Shown: positions 54,701 to 63,532, counted from the stretch's first letter. The stretch: DNA of 64,000 nt from Paenibacillus caseinilyticus (GCF_027533645.1 NZ_JAQAGY010000021.1:1-64000); one strand, 5' to 3'. Numbers and translations: made by a program. Notes: generated by a model not told the origin, from the letters alone.

Positions 54701-57700
54701 CCTGGAGACCAGCTGCCTGTATTCGCTCTGCAGCATCCGGTACAGCCCCGCCCGATCCGCTCCTGTCCGGAGAACCGATTCGTTCTCCAGCAGCTCGAGT
54801 CCTTTCGTCACGCCAAGCACAACAAGCCCTTTGTCACGGCCATGGGCCACAGCCTCCTGGAGGGCCTTAATCCACTCCCAGGAGTGTTCCGTCTCCGACC
54901 CGCATCCCGTGATATCGATCCAGGCACCATATTGGGCTCCCCTGAGTAATGATGGTTCTGTCAGCACCTCCACTCGATGGGCCTCAAGCGTTCGCTTCAG
55001 CTCGGAGCCGATGTCTTCCGTGCCGGGACCGGCCAGCACGGCGATGGTTCCACTGAAGGGCTTCTTGCTGGTCAGAGGATGCGGCTTCCAACCTTTTTGG
55101 AGGCAGCGCAGCGCTCGGCTCTCCTCAAGACCATCAGCTTCCTGCTTACTTACGGCAGGAAGAAGACGCAGCTCGAGACCCTTGATCGCTGCGCGGACAT
55201 TCCCATTCATATCACAGAACAGCAGATCCGAACTTAGTGTGCCTTCCCCGCTCTTGCGCCTCTGCGCTTGAACAAGCAGCCACACCTCCCCGCCGCTCGG
55301 GGTGAACAGCTTCAGCTCCGTCAGCGACACAGGGTGCGCATGCCGAGCCGTCCGTCTGCCTGCAGCGTCATCGCACCAGAGCGCGGATTCAACCGCTGCC
55401 TCCAACATTGCCGGATCAAGCGTCCAAGATGCAGGCTCCTCTGTAGAAGACGCCGCCAGCTGAAGACGAAGCGCATATCGTGTTCCGTCGGTGTGTACCT
55501 CCTTAACATACGGCAGATGCTCCGGCAGAGCAGCCGCTGTCCACCCGCTGTCCGGCAGCTGGACAGCGGCTGCGCCAGCCTCCGCCGCTTCCCAATGTCC
55601 CTTGCCCTGGCAGTAGATGATGCCGGAAGGAGCAGGTCCCGCTTCCCGGTAGATCTCAAAGCCGACTGTGCCGCCGGGCAGCGGCACCAGCGCCGTATGC
55701 ACCTCTTGCCCGCCTTCGCATTCAGTGATCGGTTCCGGCCAGATGATATCCTGCAGCTTTAAGCAGGCGGGACGATTCGTGTCCGTATCGGATAACGCCA
55801 GCGCTGTCCGAGCCATCTCGAGCAGCTGCATCGGCCACGCCTTGACACCGGGATAAGATGATCCCTCCACAAGAAATCCCTTCTCCTGTCCGCACCAGAC
55901 CGATGTATACCGATGCTCCTGCAGCGTGGAGGTATTGCGGTGCAGGAGGGGGTGAAGAACATCCGCCTGACCGGGGGCACCGTCAATCCCTTTCCGGTCC
56001 GCAGGCATGGGCTGCTCCGGCTGCGTCAGCCAATATCTTTCTCTAGCGAAAGGATAACCCGGCAAAGCAAGACGCTGGTAAGCCGTCCCCTTGAAGATCT
56101 CGGGCATATCCCAACATTCTCCGCCGGCATACCGTTCGGCCAGACCTGCCAATCTGCTCTTGTGAGCCCGGTTGCTCCCGGCCCTCCTGAAGAGAACGGC
56201 TCGGACTTTATCGGCCGGGCTGACGGATACAGTCTGATCAGTATTCGTAACTCCAAAATAGCTGTCCTCCGGCTCCTTGCCTTCCAATACACCCGACAGC
56301 TTATTGCTCAAATCCTGCAGAGAGGAGACGACAAACGCCGATCTTACGTTGAACTGTTCTCTGGCTGCCAGCAGGGTTGCGCAAAGATCGTGCAGGTTAT
56401 GCTGCTCGCCGTAGATGCCGATCCACGCCCTCAGGGCTTTCATTCTCTCTCTCAGCGCCTCCTCGGTCTTAGCCGACAGGCAGATGAGATGGTAAGGGCT
56501 CTTCCGCTCCGCCAATTCTAGCGCTGCCGGCGCTTCCTCCAGCAGCAGGTGCGCATTCGTGCCCCCGAATCCGAACGAGCTGACTCCGGCTCTTCTAGGC
56601 AGCGGGCGCCCCTGCGCATCGTGCGATTTCTCCCATGCTACCGTATCGTTGAGTATGTAAAAAGGCGTATCCTCCAGCTTGATCCGGTGATTGAGCCGCT
56701 GAAAATGGTGGATCTTCGGCAGCTGCCTGTGCTTGAAAGCAAGCAGCGTTTTCACCACACCCGCAATACCGGCTGCCGCTTCCAAATGACCGATATTGGA
56801 CTTCACGGAGCCTAATGCGCAGTAACCGCTCCCAAGTTCAGCGCCTTCCTCCGCCGCAAGCTGCCCGAAAGCAAGGCACAGCCCCTGGAATTCCAACGGG
56901 TCTCCCTTGGGCGTCCCGGTGCCGTGGGCTTCGATGTAGCTGACGGAAGCGGGGGAGACCCCGGCCCGGCGGTATGCTTCGCAGATGACCTCGGCCTGGG
57001 CCTCTGGATTGGGATAAGTCAACGTGTGCGTCTTGCCGCTGTGATTGATGGCACTTCCTTTGACAATGCCATAAATCCGGTCCCCATCTTCCAGTGCCAG
57101 GGACAACGGCTTGAGCACCAGGATGCCGGCTCCTTCGCTGCGGACATAGCCGTCGGCGCTGTCATCGAACGTCTTGCAGGAACCTGTCGGTGACAGCATT
57201 CCTGTCTTCGCGAATGAAATATGCCGCGTCGGGGTCAAGAGGAGATTCACCCCGCCAGCAAGGGCTACCCGGCATTCGCCCGTCTGAAGCGACTGCACCG
57301 CCGCATGAATCGCGTTCATAGAGCCCGAACAAGCGGTATCGATCGTGACGCTTGGACCCTTGAAGTTCAGGAAATGAGAAATGCGGTTCGCGATGACCGT
57401 GGAAGCGGTACCCGTGGAATGATACGTTTGAATAATCCGGGAAGGCTGCTCCTGCAGCTCCTTATAATCATAATTAAACGCGCTGGTGAATACGCCGACG
57501 CTAGTGCCGGACAGCCGGGAAGGAACGATCCCCGCGTCTTCAAGCGCATTCCACGCAAGTTCCAGCATGATGCGCTGCTGGGGATCCATTGTTTCCGCTT
57601 CACGGGCCGACAAACCGAAGAAACCGGGGTCGAAGGCATCGACGTCCTTCAGAAACCCGCCCCATTTGCTATAGCTGGTATTGCCCTCCCCATGCTTATC

Positions 57701-57892
57701 CCCCCAGTAGGCCGACCAGTCCCATCGCTCCGGGGGGATCTCGTCCACACTGGAGCGGCCGGAAACCAGAAGCTTCCAATACTCTTCATAATCTTCCGCC
57801 CCAGGGAATCGGCACGCCATGCCCACAATGGCCACTTCCTGCCTGGCCGCTGCCCCCTGTGTCTCGTTCTCGCTGCCTTTCAGCTCCATCAC
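51785..57892 (-). CDS. Trans-AT PKS-1: KS-DH(inactive)-KR-ACP-KS
   Basis: 2035 aa. KS1 (about 18-455; Cys188 in TACSGS, His323, His369); DH-like fold (about 645-915) whose catalytic His is absent (FLVEGSSYPG where FLxDHxVxG is expected) and whose Asp is Glu831, so probably inactive; KR (TGGTRGIG 1133-1140, Ser1277/1278, Tyr1293); ACP (Ser1446 in GMDSIML); KS2 (about 1558-1985; Cys1723 in AACASS, His1858, His1898). No loading domain precedes KS1. KS2 pairs with DH-ACP-KR of PKS-2, 30 bp downstream. The start is GTG 57892 (AGGAGG 9 bases upstream) or the adjoining ATG 57889. Confidence 0.93.
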   Translation of the reverse strand: MMELKGSENETQGAAARQEVAIVGMACRFPGAEDYEEYWKLLVSGRSSVDEIPPERWDWSAYWGDKHGEGNTSYSKWGGFLKDVDAFDPGFFGLSAREAETMDPQQRIMLELAWNALEDAGIVPSRLSGTSVGVFTSAFNYDYKELQEQPSRIIQTYHSTGTASTVIANRISHFLNFKGPSVTIDTACSGSMNAIHAAVQSLQTGECRVALAGGVNLLLTPTRHISFAKTGMLSPTGSCKTFDDSADGYVRSEGAGILVLKPLSLALEDGDRIYGIVKGSAINHSGKTHTLTYPNPEAQAEVICEAYRRAGVSPASVSYIEAHGTGTPKGDPLEFQGLCLAFGQLAAEEGAELGSGYCALGSVKSNIGHLEAAAGIAGVVKTLLAFKHRQLPKIHHFQRLNHRIKLEDTPFYILNDTVAWEKSHDAQGRPLPRRAGVSSFGFGGTNAHLLLEEAPAALELAERKSPYHLICLSAKTEEALRERMKALRAWIGIYGEQHNLHDLCATLLAAREQFNVRSAFVVSSLQDLSNKLSGVLEGKEPEDSYFGVTNTDQTVSVSPADKVRAVLFRRAGSNRAHKSRLAGLAERYAGGECWDMPEIFKGTAYQRLALPGYPFARERYWLTQPEQPMPADRKGIDGAPGQADVLHPLLHRNTSTLQEHRYTSVWCGQEKGFLVEGSSYPGVKAWPMQLLEMARTALALSDTDTNRPACLKLQDIIWPEPITECEGGQEVHTALVPLPGGTVGFEIYREAGPAPSGIIYCQGKGHWEAAEAGAAAVQLPDSGWTAAALPEHLPYVKEVHTDGTRYALRLQLAASSTEEPASWTLDPAMLEAAVESALWCDDAAGRRTARHAHPVSLTELKLFTPSGGEVWLLVQAQRRKSGEGTLSSDLLFCDMNGNVRAAIKGLELRLLPAVSKQEADGLEESRALRCLQKGWKPHPLTSKKPFSGTIAVLAGPGTEDIGSELKRTLEAHRVEVLTEPSLLRGAQYGAWIDITGCGSETEHSWEWIKALQEAVAHGRDKGLVVLGVTKGLELLENESVLRTGADRAGLYRMLQSEYRQLVSRHIDVEASASAGEIAAIIADELESDAQEYEVCYRKGCRYEAELQEIGLPQPAGSRASSLDFTDQDALWITGGTRGIGFLCAKHYVERHGVKRLVLCGREELPPRELWDEAAGSSSRDKIDRIVQLEELGAEVKVLSTPLSDREAMTEQVRRIRSEWGPAAGVIHCAGSWDLDNPAFISKPLDTIKQVLEPKTAGVDVLLDCFKEEQLRFFVLFSSVSAIIPTLSAGRSDYAMANAYMDYAAAANQGSLPVVSVQWPSWKETGLGEVKNKAYDDTGLLSITNQEGLQWLDRIITSGIGPVVMPAVVRPENWEPARLLERSAAAPRKDEVSIPSAPDKALPSPNINDEITERTEVWLTGLLAEELKTEPAKLGRDMRFGDFGMDSIMLAQVVRKMDRTLKTVSVDPAAFIEHGTIAGLAGYLAESHPEALSRLLYPQQAAEEEGDPSLQSVEKRDLTSAEDAAPHGSGSDGTTSPAGRPVNSIRRQPANKGAESRKKVAVIGMACHFPGAQTLESYWNNLRSGTDCMGEVPLSRWDWRRYYEPGQHKEGRSISKWGAFLEQIEYFDPAYFHIAPTLAEQIDPLQRQWLEVSAEALADAGFGKQDLWGKRVGVFAGTRTSNFGSKYCGTTKDVLVATGQNFITAHLSHIYNFKGPNMVVDAACASSLTAIHLGVRAIQSGEAEVALAGGVEILLDETMYLDLSAAKILSPEGRCRTFDSSANGIGLGEGCGVLVLKSLDAAIADGDKIYGVIDGTAVNNDGNTMGVTTPNPEAQRELIEAAIEDGGVHPETITYVEAHGTGTLIGDPIELKALTQVFGRFTSKKQFCGVGSVKTNLGHLLSAAGAASIIKVLLSMTNGELPPTLNCSEPNPRFHFGESPFFIVRETLPWQGERNVLRAGISSFGLGGNNAHLIVSNEGIPHELRANMTPKGGKVVFNRQRYWPKPPVSEQPLQTSLEAETEDAFAGFFEPVRLTR

Positions 57893-58001
57893 GTTATTTC
57901 GCCTCCTGAGATAGAAAAGAGACTGAACCTTGACGGTTCAGTCTGTCTGTCTGAATCTGTTGATCTGGCCCTGCCCGGTCATGCTTGACCCGGCGATGCG
58001 C

Positions 58002-59066
58002 TTACGACCGGGCTGCATCGGCGTAATGCCGTATAAGCTGCAGCAGGACATCCATCTCCTCTTCCGTGCCGATCGTAATCCGCAGCTTATCGGACAGTCT
58101 GGGACTGTCAAAATAACGGACATACACCTGCCCGGCTTTCAAAAATTCATAGAGATCTTTCGCTGTATAGGGAACGGGTTTGCACAGCAAGAAATTAGCC
58201 TGGGAGGGCGTCACCTCGAAACCGAGATTCACCAGCTCCTGAGAGACCCGATCCCGGGTAGCGATAACCCTGCGGGTTGTCGACTGCAAATAGGGCTGGT
58301 CTTCGAAGGCCGCCGCCGCAAGCAGCTGGCTGAGATGACTCACATTGTAGGAGTCTCTGCACTTGTCCAACGCTCCGACAAGTTTAGGATCAGCCAGACA
58401 GAACCCGACGCGGATCCCGCATAAGGAATAGGACTTGGAGAAGGTGCGCAGCACCACCAGATTCGGGTACCGGCCGATCAGGCTGGCGGCGGATGAGCCG
58501 GCAGGAGCGAAGTCGATATATGCTTCGTCGATGACGACCAGCCCGTCGTAGCTTTGCAGCAGCTCTTCAATCTCAGCCAGGGGCAGCATCAGCCCGGTCT
58601 GCGCATTCGGATTTGCAATAAAAATCCCCTTGGCTCCCGTTCTTGCCAGCGCCTTTACATCGATGGTGAAATCGTCAGCCGTTTCAACAAACGCGGTCCG
58701 TACGCGGTGAATATCGGCGATGGTTTTGTACAACGTATAGGTAGGATAAGGAGTAGCGATCCTATCATGCTCCTCGAAGCAGACGCGGAACAAATAGGAA
58801 ATAACCTCATCGGAACCGTTACCGGCGAACACGTGCCCGTAGGGCAAGTCGAAATGCGCTGCGATTAGCTCCCTTAAAGGCTGGCTTGCTGCGTCGGGAT
58901 AATACCGGAGCTCTGAAGCATCAAAGCTGCTTAGCAGCTCTTTTACACAGGGCGACGGCGGATACGGGTTTTCGTTCGCGTTGATTTTGATGACCCTTCC
59001 GTTCATGGGAGGCTGAATCCCCGGCACGTAAGGCTCAAGCTGTTCTATAGACGGTTTGATATACAT
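58002..59066 (-). CDS. HisC-like PLP aminotransferase
   Basis: 354-aa class I/II aminotransferase, closest in style to histidinol-phosphate aminotransferase. Seen: INANENPYPPSP (about 28-39), GNGSDEVISYL (about 82), the cofactor Asp/Tyr in VVIDEAYIDF (about 178-187) and PLP Lys211 in TFSKSYSLCGIRVGF. ATG 59066 has AGGAGG 6 bases upstream. It sits inside the PKS operon, not among his genes, so a tailoring or precursor-supply role is likely: amination of a ketone or aldehyde on the product, or formation of an amino-acid starter. A housekeeping HisC swept into the operon cannot be excluded. Confidence 0.85.
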   Translation of the reverse strand: MYIKPSIEQLEPYVPGIQPPMNGRVIKINANENPYPPSPCVKELLSSFDASELRYYPDAASQPLRELIAAHFDLPYGHVFAGNGSDEVISYLFRVCFEEHDRIATPYPTYTLYKTIADIHRVRTAFVETADDFTIDVKALARTGAKGIFIANPNAQTGLMLPLAEIEELLQSYDGLVVIDEAYIDFAPAGSSAASLIGRYPNLVVLRTFSKSYSLCGIRVGFCLADPKLVGALDKCRDSYNVSHLSQLLAAAAFEDQPYLQSTTRRVIATRDRVSQELVNLGFEVTPSQANFLLCKPVPYTAKDLYEFLKAGQVYVRYFDSPRLSDKLRITIGTEEEMDVLLQLIRHYADAARS

Positions 59067-59153
59067 AGTTGACCTCCTGCCATCGCGAAAGGTTGATCGT
59101 TAAGAAAAGCAAGGGCACTGCAGCTGGCGCTGCAGGCGGTATTTATCTTGCTT

Positions 59154-62100
59154 CTATGTGGCGAGCTGCAGGAAACGGCGCTGCAGCAGACCGGCGGTCT
59201 CGTCGCACAGCTGCCGGGCGATATCGTCCACATGACGCTGCCGCCAGTCTTCCATAGCCGACCCTTTGACCCACTGATTGAATGCGCCGAGGGCTGGTCC
59301 GCAATGGATCTGATAATTGACGCGCTGCTTCGGATCCCCTTTTATCGCTGCGAGATTGGTCATCGCAAGGTACCATTTGAAGATCAGCGCCATTTTAAAC
59401 TTCGGATCCCGTTCGGCCCTCTCCAGCTCTCCGGGCGGCTTGTATGCTTGAACCTCGCCGTATACCTCTTCGAAGGATTTCCCGAAAAACTTCTCCTCGA
59501 TCATCCGGCGGGTTCCGATATCGATCTGTTCGACCGAATCATAGTTACGATAAATTTCGTACAGGCGGTTCGCACGGGCCGAGAAGAAGCCGCCTTTCTT
59601 CAGCACCTGTACCTTGGAGCCCAGCTCAAACATATCCCCTGCCGGAGCATAATCCATATCCTGGATATCCGCCTGCTGCAGCAGGTCCTTGACCGCATCA
59701 CTGGTACCGGCCTCCACGGTGCATTGATTGATGGAGCCCGTGACGATGTAATCGGCGCCCATGGCATAAGCGGCGAGCGCCGCCTCCGGGGTTCCGATTC
59801 CCCCTGCAGCGCCCACGCGGATCCTCTTGTCATAGCGGAAGCGGTTCATGATCGTGTCCCGCAGGCGGATGATAGTAGGCAAGAGCGTGTAAGGGGAACG
59901 GTGATCCGTATGTCCTCCCGAATCCGCCTCGACGGAGATGTCATCCGCGACCGGAACCCTTTGCAGCCACTCGGCCACTTCCGGAGAAATGATGCCTTCC
60001 TGGAGCAGCTTCATGACGATACGATGGGGGGCGGGATTCAGGAACGCTTCCGCCACCTCGGGCCGCGAGATCTTGGCAATCACGCGGTTGTCTGCGGTCA
60101 CGCTTCCGTCCGGCAGGCGACGCAGACCGTCCGCACGGTATCGGACCAGTGCAGCATTGACGCCCATGTAAGCGGAGGCTTCCACGACCCGCACCCCGTA
60201 CTTCAGATATAAATCAACCAGCTGCTCCTCCCTGTCCGGGCGGTCGGGATCATGCAGCAGATTGAAACCGTAGGGCTCTCCGTTCGGCAGCTGCTCCTTT
60301 ATGCTGCAGAGCGCCTCTTCGATCCGATCGGGGCTCAGCCCGCCTGCCCCGTACACCCCTAGAATACCGGCCTTCCCGGCACGTACGACCATGGCTTCAG
60401 ACGCGATTCCTTTATACATCGCTCCCGCAATGTAGGCGTACTTGAGGCCGTAGTCCCTTTTAAACTCGGCATCACCCAGCGTCATTCCGATGCTGTCCTC
60501 CGCTGCAGCCTCCTCTGGAAGGCCAGGCGGTTCTTCTGCATGATCAACAGCCTCCTGCTGAATCTGCAGAGGCAGCGCCTCTTTTCGGATCGAGGCAATC
60601 AGCTTGGTGAGCACATTCCCGGGGCCGATTTCTTTATAGTCTTCGACACCGAGTCCCATCATATAACGGATTGTATCTGTCCACTGCACCGAATGCGTGA
60701 TCTGGCTGGCGAGCAGCGGCTTCAGCTGCTGCGGCCTGTAGGGCCTGGCCGTCACATTGGCAATGACGGGATAGCTCGTCGGCCCGAAGTGAAAGCCATC
60801 CAGGAAGACCGCGAAGCGCTCCGCCGCATCATTCATCATCCGGGAATGGAAGGCACCGCTCACCTTCAGTGGAATTACCATGCGGGCCCCCGCTTGCTCC
60901 AAGGCCTCTTGCGCCAGGGGAATATCCGATTGGGGTCCGGAAATCACGATCTGCGACAACGAATTATAGTTGGCGATGTCAATCAGATCCAACCCCCGGT
61001 CCGACAGCACCTCCGTAAGCCGCTTCTCAGCCAGTCCGATCACGGCGGCCATACCGCCTCCGCTCGCACCGCTCATCAGTTCCCCCCGCTGCTTCACGAG
61101 CTTTAGACCTGTTTCAAAATCAAATGCGCCGGAAGCAAATAACGCACTGTATTCCCCGAGGCTGTGGCCTGCGGCTACATCAGGGGGACCCGACTTTTCG
61201 ACCTCCTCCAGATAATGCAGCGCATTGACAACATAGAGCGCAGGCTGAGTGTACTGGGTTTGCCCCAGCAGACTTTCCGGATCCTCGAGACATAATTCCT
61301 TGATGGAGTATCCCAGGATCCGGTCGGCCTGAGCCGTCAAATCCGGATATTTGTCGAACAGCCCCTCTCCCATTCCCCGGTGCTGCGATCCCTGGCCGGG
61401 AAACACAAATGCCTTCATGGGCCCTACCTCCTTTTTAATAGCCATAGACTTTGTTGCTTGTATGCTGATGCTGAGATCTTGGATCCGGCGGTCCCAGCCA
61501 GCGGTTTCCTGTCCGAAGCGCGTAAGAATGGACATGGCCTCCAAAACCGAGTTGGAGTGAGGACGGCGCTTCACCATACCTGCCATCCCCCCGGACGGTC
61601 CAAGATCGATCAAGAAGGCGGGGCCGAGAGACTCCACCGTTGCCAGACTGTCCCGAAGGGCAATTGGCTGACGGATCACGTTCCAGAAGTACGCTCCGGG
61701 GAGCTCTTGGAGAAGCGAACCGTCCAGCCCCGACACAATCGGTACTCTGCCTGTTTGGAAGCTTTTGCCTGACAAGTATCGCTGATAAGCCTGTGCGGCA
61801 TCATCGATATACCGCGAATGAAACGCATGGGAGACCGGCAGCCTGTCGTGCACCACATGACTGCGGCGCAGATAGCCCGCCATAGAGCGGACATCCTCCT
61901 CTAAGCCCGAGAGCACATAATGCCCTTCGGATAACCGGGCGGCAAGCTCGAGCTGCCCGAGCGAGGAGGGAATCTCGGCAGAGGACCCGGTCTCATGCAG
62001 TACTGCGAGCATCCCCCCTCCAGCACAGCCGGACTCCAGCAGCTTAGCCTGTTCAATGACCATCTCCATGCCATCCTCCCAGCCTATGAATCCGGCAGCA

Positions 62101-62414
62101 GCGGCGGCGGCAAACTCGCCAAGGCTCTCGCCCAGCACATAATCCGGAACTATGCCCCTGGATTCAACGAGCTTCGTCAAAGCAATCTCAATCATATAAA
62201 TCGCCGGATGCGTATATAGCGTTCGGGTGAAGGAGCCAGAGTGGTTCCGGTCATACACCACATCAAGTACGGAAGAACCCAGCATGGCGGAAGCGGCCTG
62301 ATCCAGCCGGTGCAGCCACTCCCCGAACACCGGCTCCTTCTCAAAGAGCGGCCTTCCCATGCCGTAATACTGGGAGCCTTGGCCAGAATACATGAATACA
62401 ACGGGTTTGCTCAT
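59154..62414 (-). CDS. Tandem acyltransferases fused to PfaD-type enoylreductase (AT-AT-ER)
   Basis: 1086 aa. AT1 (about 1-290) has GESLGE (Ser97) and His199 but lacks the carboxylate-binding Arg (EQAKLLES), which suggests an acyl hydrolase or non-malonyl function. AT2 (about 333-620) has GHSLGEY (Ser418), Arg443 (KQRGELM) and GAFHS (His523), the malonyl-specific pattern, so it should load all modules in trans. The C-terminal half (about 640-1086) is a flavin-dependent PfaD/2-nitropropane-dioxygenase-like ER (GAAGGIGTPEAALAAYAMGA). ATG 62414 overlaps the upstream stop as ATGA. None of the PKS modules holds its own AT, which fits. Confidence 0.94.
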   Translation of the reverse strand: MSKPVVFMYSGQGSQYYGMGRPLFEKEPVFGEWLHRLDQAASAMLGSSVLDVVYDRNHSGSFTRTLYTHPAIYMIEIALTKLVESRGIVPDYVLGESLGEFAAAAAAGFIGWEDGMEMVIEQAKLLESGCAGGGMLAVLHETGSSAEIPSSLGQLELAARLSEGHYVLSGLEEDVRSMAGYLRRSHVVHDRLPVSHAFHSRYIDDAAQAYQRYLSGKSFQTGRVPIVSGLDGSLLQELPGAYFWNVIRQPIALRDSLATVESLGPAFLIDLGPSGGMAGMVKRRPHSNSVLEAMSILTRFGQETAGWDRRIQDLSISIQATKSMAIKKEVGPMKAFVFPGQGSQHRGMGEGLFDKYPDLTAQADRILGYSIKELCLEDPESLLGQTQYTQPALYVVNALHYLEEVEKSGPPDVAAGHSLGEYSALFASGAFDFETGLKLVKQRGELMSGASGGGMAAVIGLAEKRLTEVLSDRGLDLIDIANYNSLSQIVISGPQSDIPLAQEALEQAGARMVIPLKVSGAFHSRMMNDAAERFAVFLDGFHFGPTSYPVIANVTARPYRPQQLKPLLASQITHSVQWTDTIRYMMGLGVEDYKEIGPGNVLTKLIASIRKEALPLQIQQEAVDHAEEPPGLPEEAAAEDSIGMTLGDAEFKRDYGLKYAYIAGAMYKGIASEAMVVRAGKAGILGVYGAGGLSPDRIEEALCSIKEQLPNGEPYGFNLLHDPDRPDREEQLVDLYLKYGVRVVEASAYMGVNAALVRYRADGLRRLPDGSVTADNRVIAKISRPEVAEAFLNPAPHRIVMKLLQEGIISPEVAEWLQRVPVADDISVEADSGGHTDHRSPYTLLPTIIRLRDTIMNRFRYDKRIRVGAAGGIGTPEAALAAYAMGADYIVTGSINQCTVEAGTSDAVKDLLQQADIQDMDYAPAGDMFELGSKVQVLKKGGFFSARANRLYEIYRNYDSVEQIDIGTRRMIEEKFFGKSFEEVYGEVQAYKPPGELERAERDPKFKMALIFKWYLAMTNLAAIKGDPKQRVNYQIHCGPALGAFNQWVKGSAMEDWRQRHVDDIARQLCDETAGLLQRRFLQLAT

Positions 62415-63304
62415 AGCGGATCTCCCGGAATTGAGAATGTGTTCGAGATGCCTGAAATAAAGGAGGCTGTGCCACCTTCGGAAGCTTCCAGCACTGCATC
62501 GCGGGGATAAGCGATAGCAACGGCAGAGGGGCCTGCTACGAACGCAGTGAACCGGTACTGCGGAAAACAGACATATTGTCCTTGCATCATCATCTCCTCT
62601 GCCTGAAGGTGCAGGGTCTCATAACAAGAAACGGGCATCGTCAACCCGGTCCTTAGCACCTTGGAGAGAGCCTCCTTCGCCGTCCACAGCAGCGCCAGTG
62701 CTGTACTCCGGGCATAGGGGAGCTGTCGGAGGGCGTCTCGCTCTGCTGCGGTCAGCAGGCTGTCCATCGCATCGGTTCGATCCTCCCGGATGAGTTCCAG
62801 ATCGATTCCCAGCGGAATGTCCTCATGGAATGCAAGCGCACAGGCCGCTCGATCCACATGTGTGATACTGGTTTGGACGTTCGAATGCCCGGGGACGGTG
62901 ACGACCGGGTGCTCCAGCAGTCCGTGCAGAACAGCAATGTCCCTCAGGGGGATGCCTCCCTTGAGCCAGGCGGCTGCCGCATGTTTTGCAGCATAACGCC
63001 CGGCCAAATAACTGCGCCTGCGCCTCTCAAAAGTCTGCTTGTCCAAGTACGCCAGTTCGCCTGCATGAAGCCACCCCGCCTGTTCATCCGGCACATCAGC
63101 GGTTGCGCAGGCTGCCAGTACCGCCTTATACCGTCTCTGCGGCGTAAACAGCAAGAAATGACAAATGCTGCATCCCTGATGAAGAAGCGCGTCTAATTGC
63201 CTGTTCTGCTCCTGTGCCAGACCGGCAGCACCTCCCTCTTGTGCGCTGGACATCACAAAAAACATGCCCTGCGGATGCACCTTCCCCCGCTCATCTGCAA
63301 GCAT
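62411..63304 (-). CDS. 4'-phosphopantetheinyl transferase, Sfp type
   Basis: Attaches phosphopantetheine from CoA to the carrier proteins of the cluster. The Sfp-type core is clear: PLGIDLELIRE (Mg-binding Asp-x-Glu) and, 40-50 residues later, LLWTAKEALSKVLRTGL (W-x-x-KE-x-x-x-K), preceded by RRRRSYLAGRYAAKHAAA. The start is uncertain: ATG 63304 gives 297 aa with GGGTAG upstream; ATG 63265 (AAGGTG 12 bases upstream) and ATG 63253 are alternatives. First gene after the operon promoter, overlapping the AT gene by 4 bases. Confidence 0.88.
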   Translation of the reverse strand: MLADERGKVHPQGMFFVMSSAQEGGAAGLAQEQNRQLDALLHQGCSICHFLLFTPQRRYKAVLAACATADVPDEQAGWLHAGELAYLDKQTFERRRRSYLAGRYAAKHAAAAWLKGGIPLRDIAVLHGLLEHPVVTVPGHSNVQTSITHVDRAACALAFHEDIPLGIDLELIREDRTDAMDSLLTAAERDALRQLPYARSTALALLWTAKEALSKVLRTGLTMPVSCYETLHLQAEEMMMQGQYVCFPQYRFTAFVAGPSAVAIAYPRDAVLEASEGGTASFISGISNTFSIPGDPL

Positions 63305-63395
63305 GCACACTACCCATATATTTATGTGAACCAATGACACCCTAACGCGCCGCAACGTCGATTAAAGATAACCTGGTCTATGTCTGAATGCTTAC

Positions 63396-63477
63396 GAATC
63401 TGCTATAAAGCAGGAATTCTGGCTATGTAAATTTGAATGTTCTTGGATATCTTATCCGACAGGACGAAAAGTGTCAA
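63396..63477 (-). promoter_or_regulatory. Promoter and leader hairpin of the PKS/NRPS operon
   Basis: On the minus strand TTGACA (63472-63477), a 17-base spacer and TAAGAT (63449-63454) form a sigma-A promoter that faces the cluster, giving a start near 63442 and a leader of roughly 140 bases. Within the leader, GAATTC-CTGC-TTTATA-GCAG-ATTC (63396-63419) folds into a hairpin. Its position would suit an element recognised by LoaP, but it does not match any motif I can verify. Confidence 0.6.
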
Positions 63478-63523
63478 TTTATATTATTGATTCCATTTTG
63501 CGACAAATTTCTCATTAAATCCT

Positions 63524-63532
63524 TGGTATAAT
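63524..63532 (+). promoter_or_regulatory. Extended -10 promoter of loaP
   Basis: TGGTATAAT is an extended -10 element 40-50 bases upstream of loaP. No matching -35 lies at the normal distance. The surrounding 63480-63570 is AT-rich and otherwise empty. Confidence 0.55.

Noticed and set aside
28782..57892. Repeated kilobase-scale similarity considered as insertion sequences
   Set aside because: The similarity is between homologous ketosynthase, KR and ACP domains; no transposase or terminal repeats.
58002..59066. Part of a histidine biosynthesis operon
   Set aside because: No other his gene is present and spacing places it inside the PKS operon; kept as a HisC-like cluster enzyme with a caveat.
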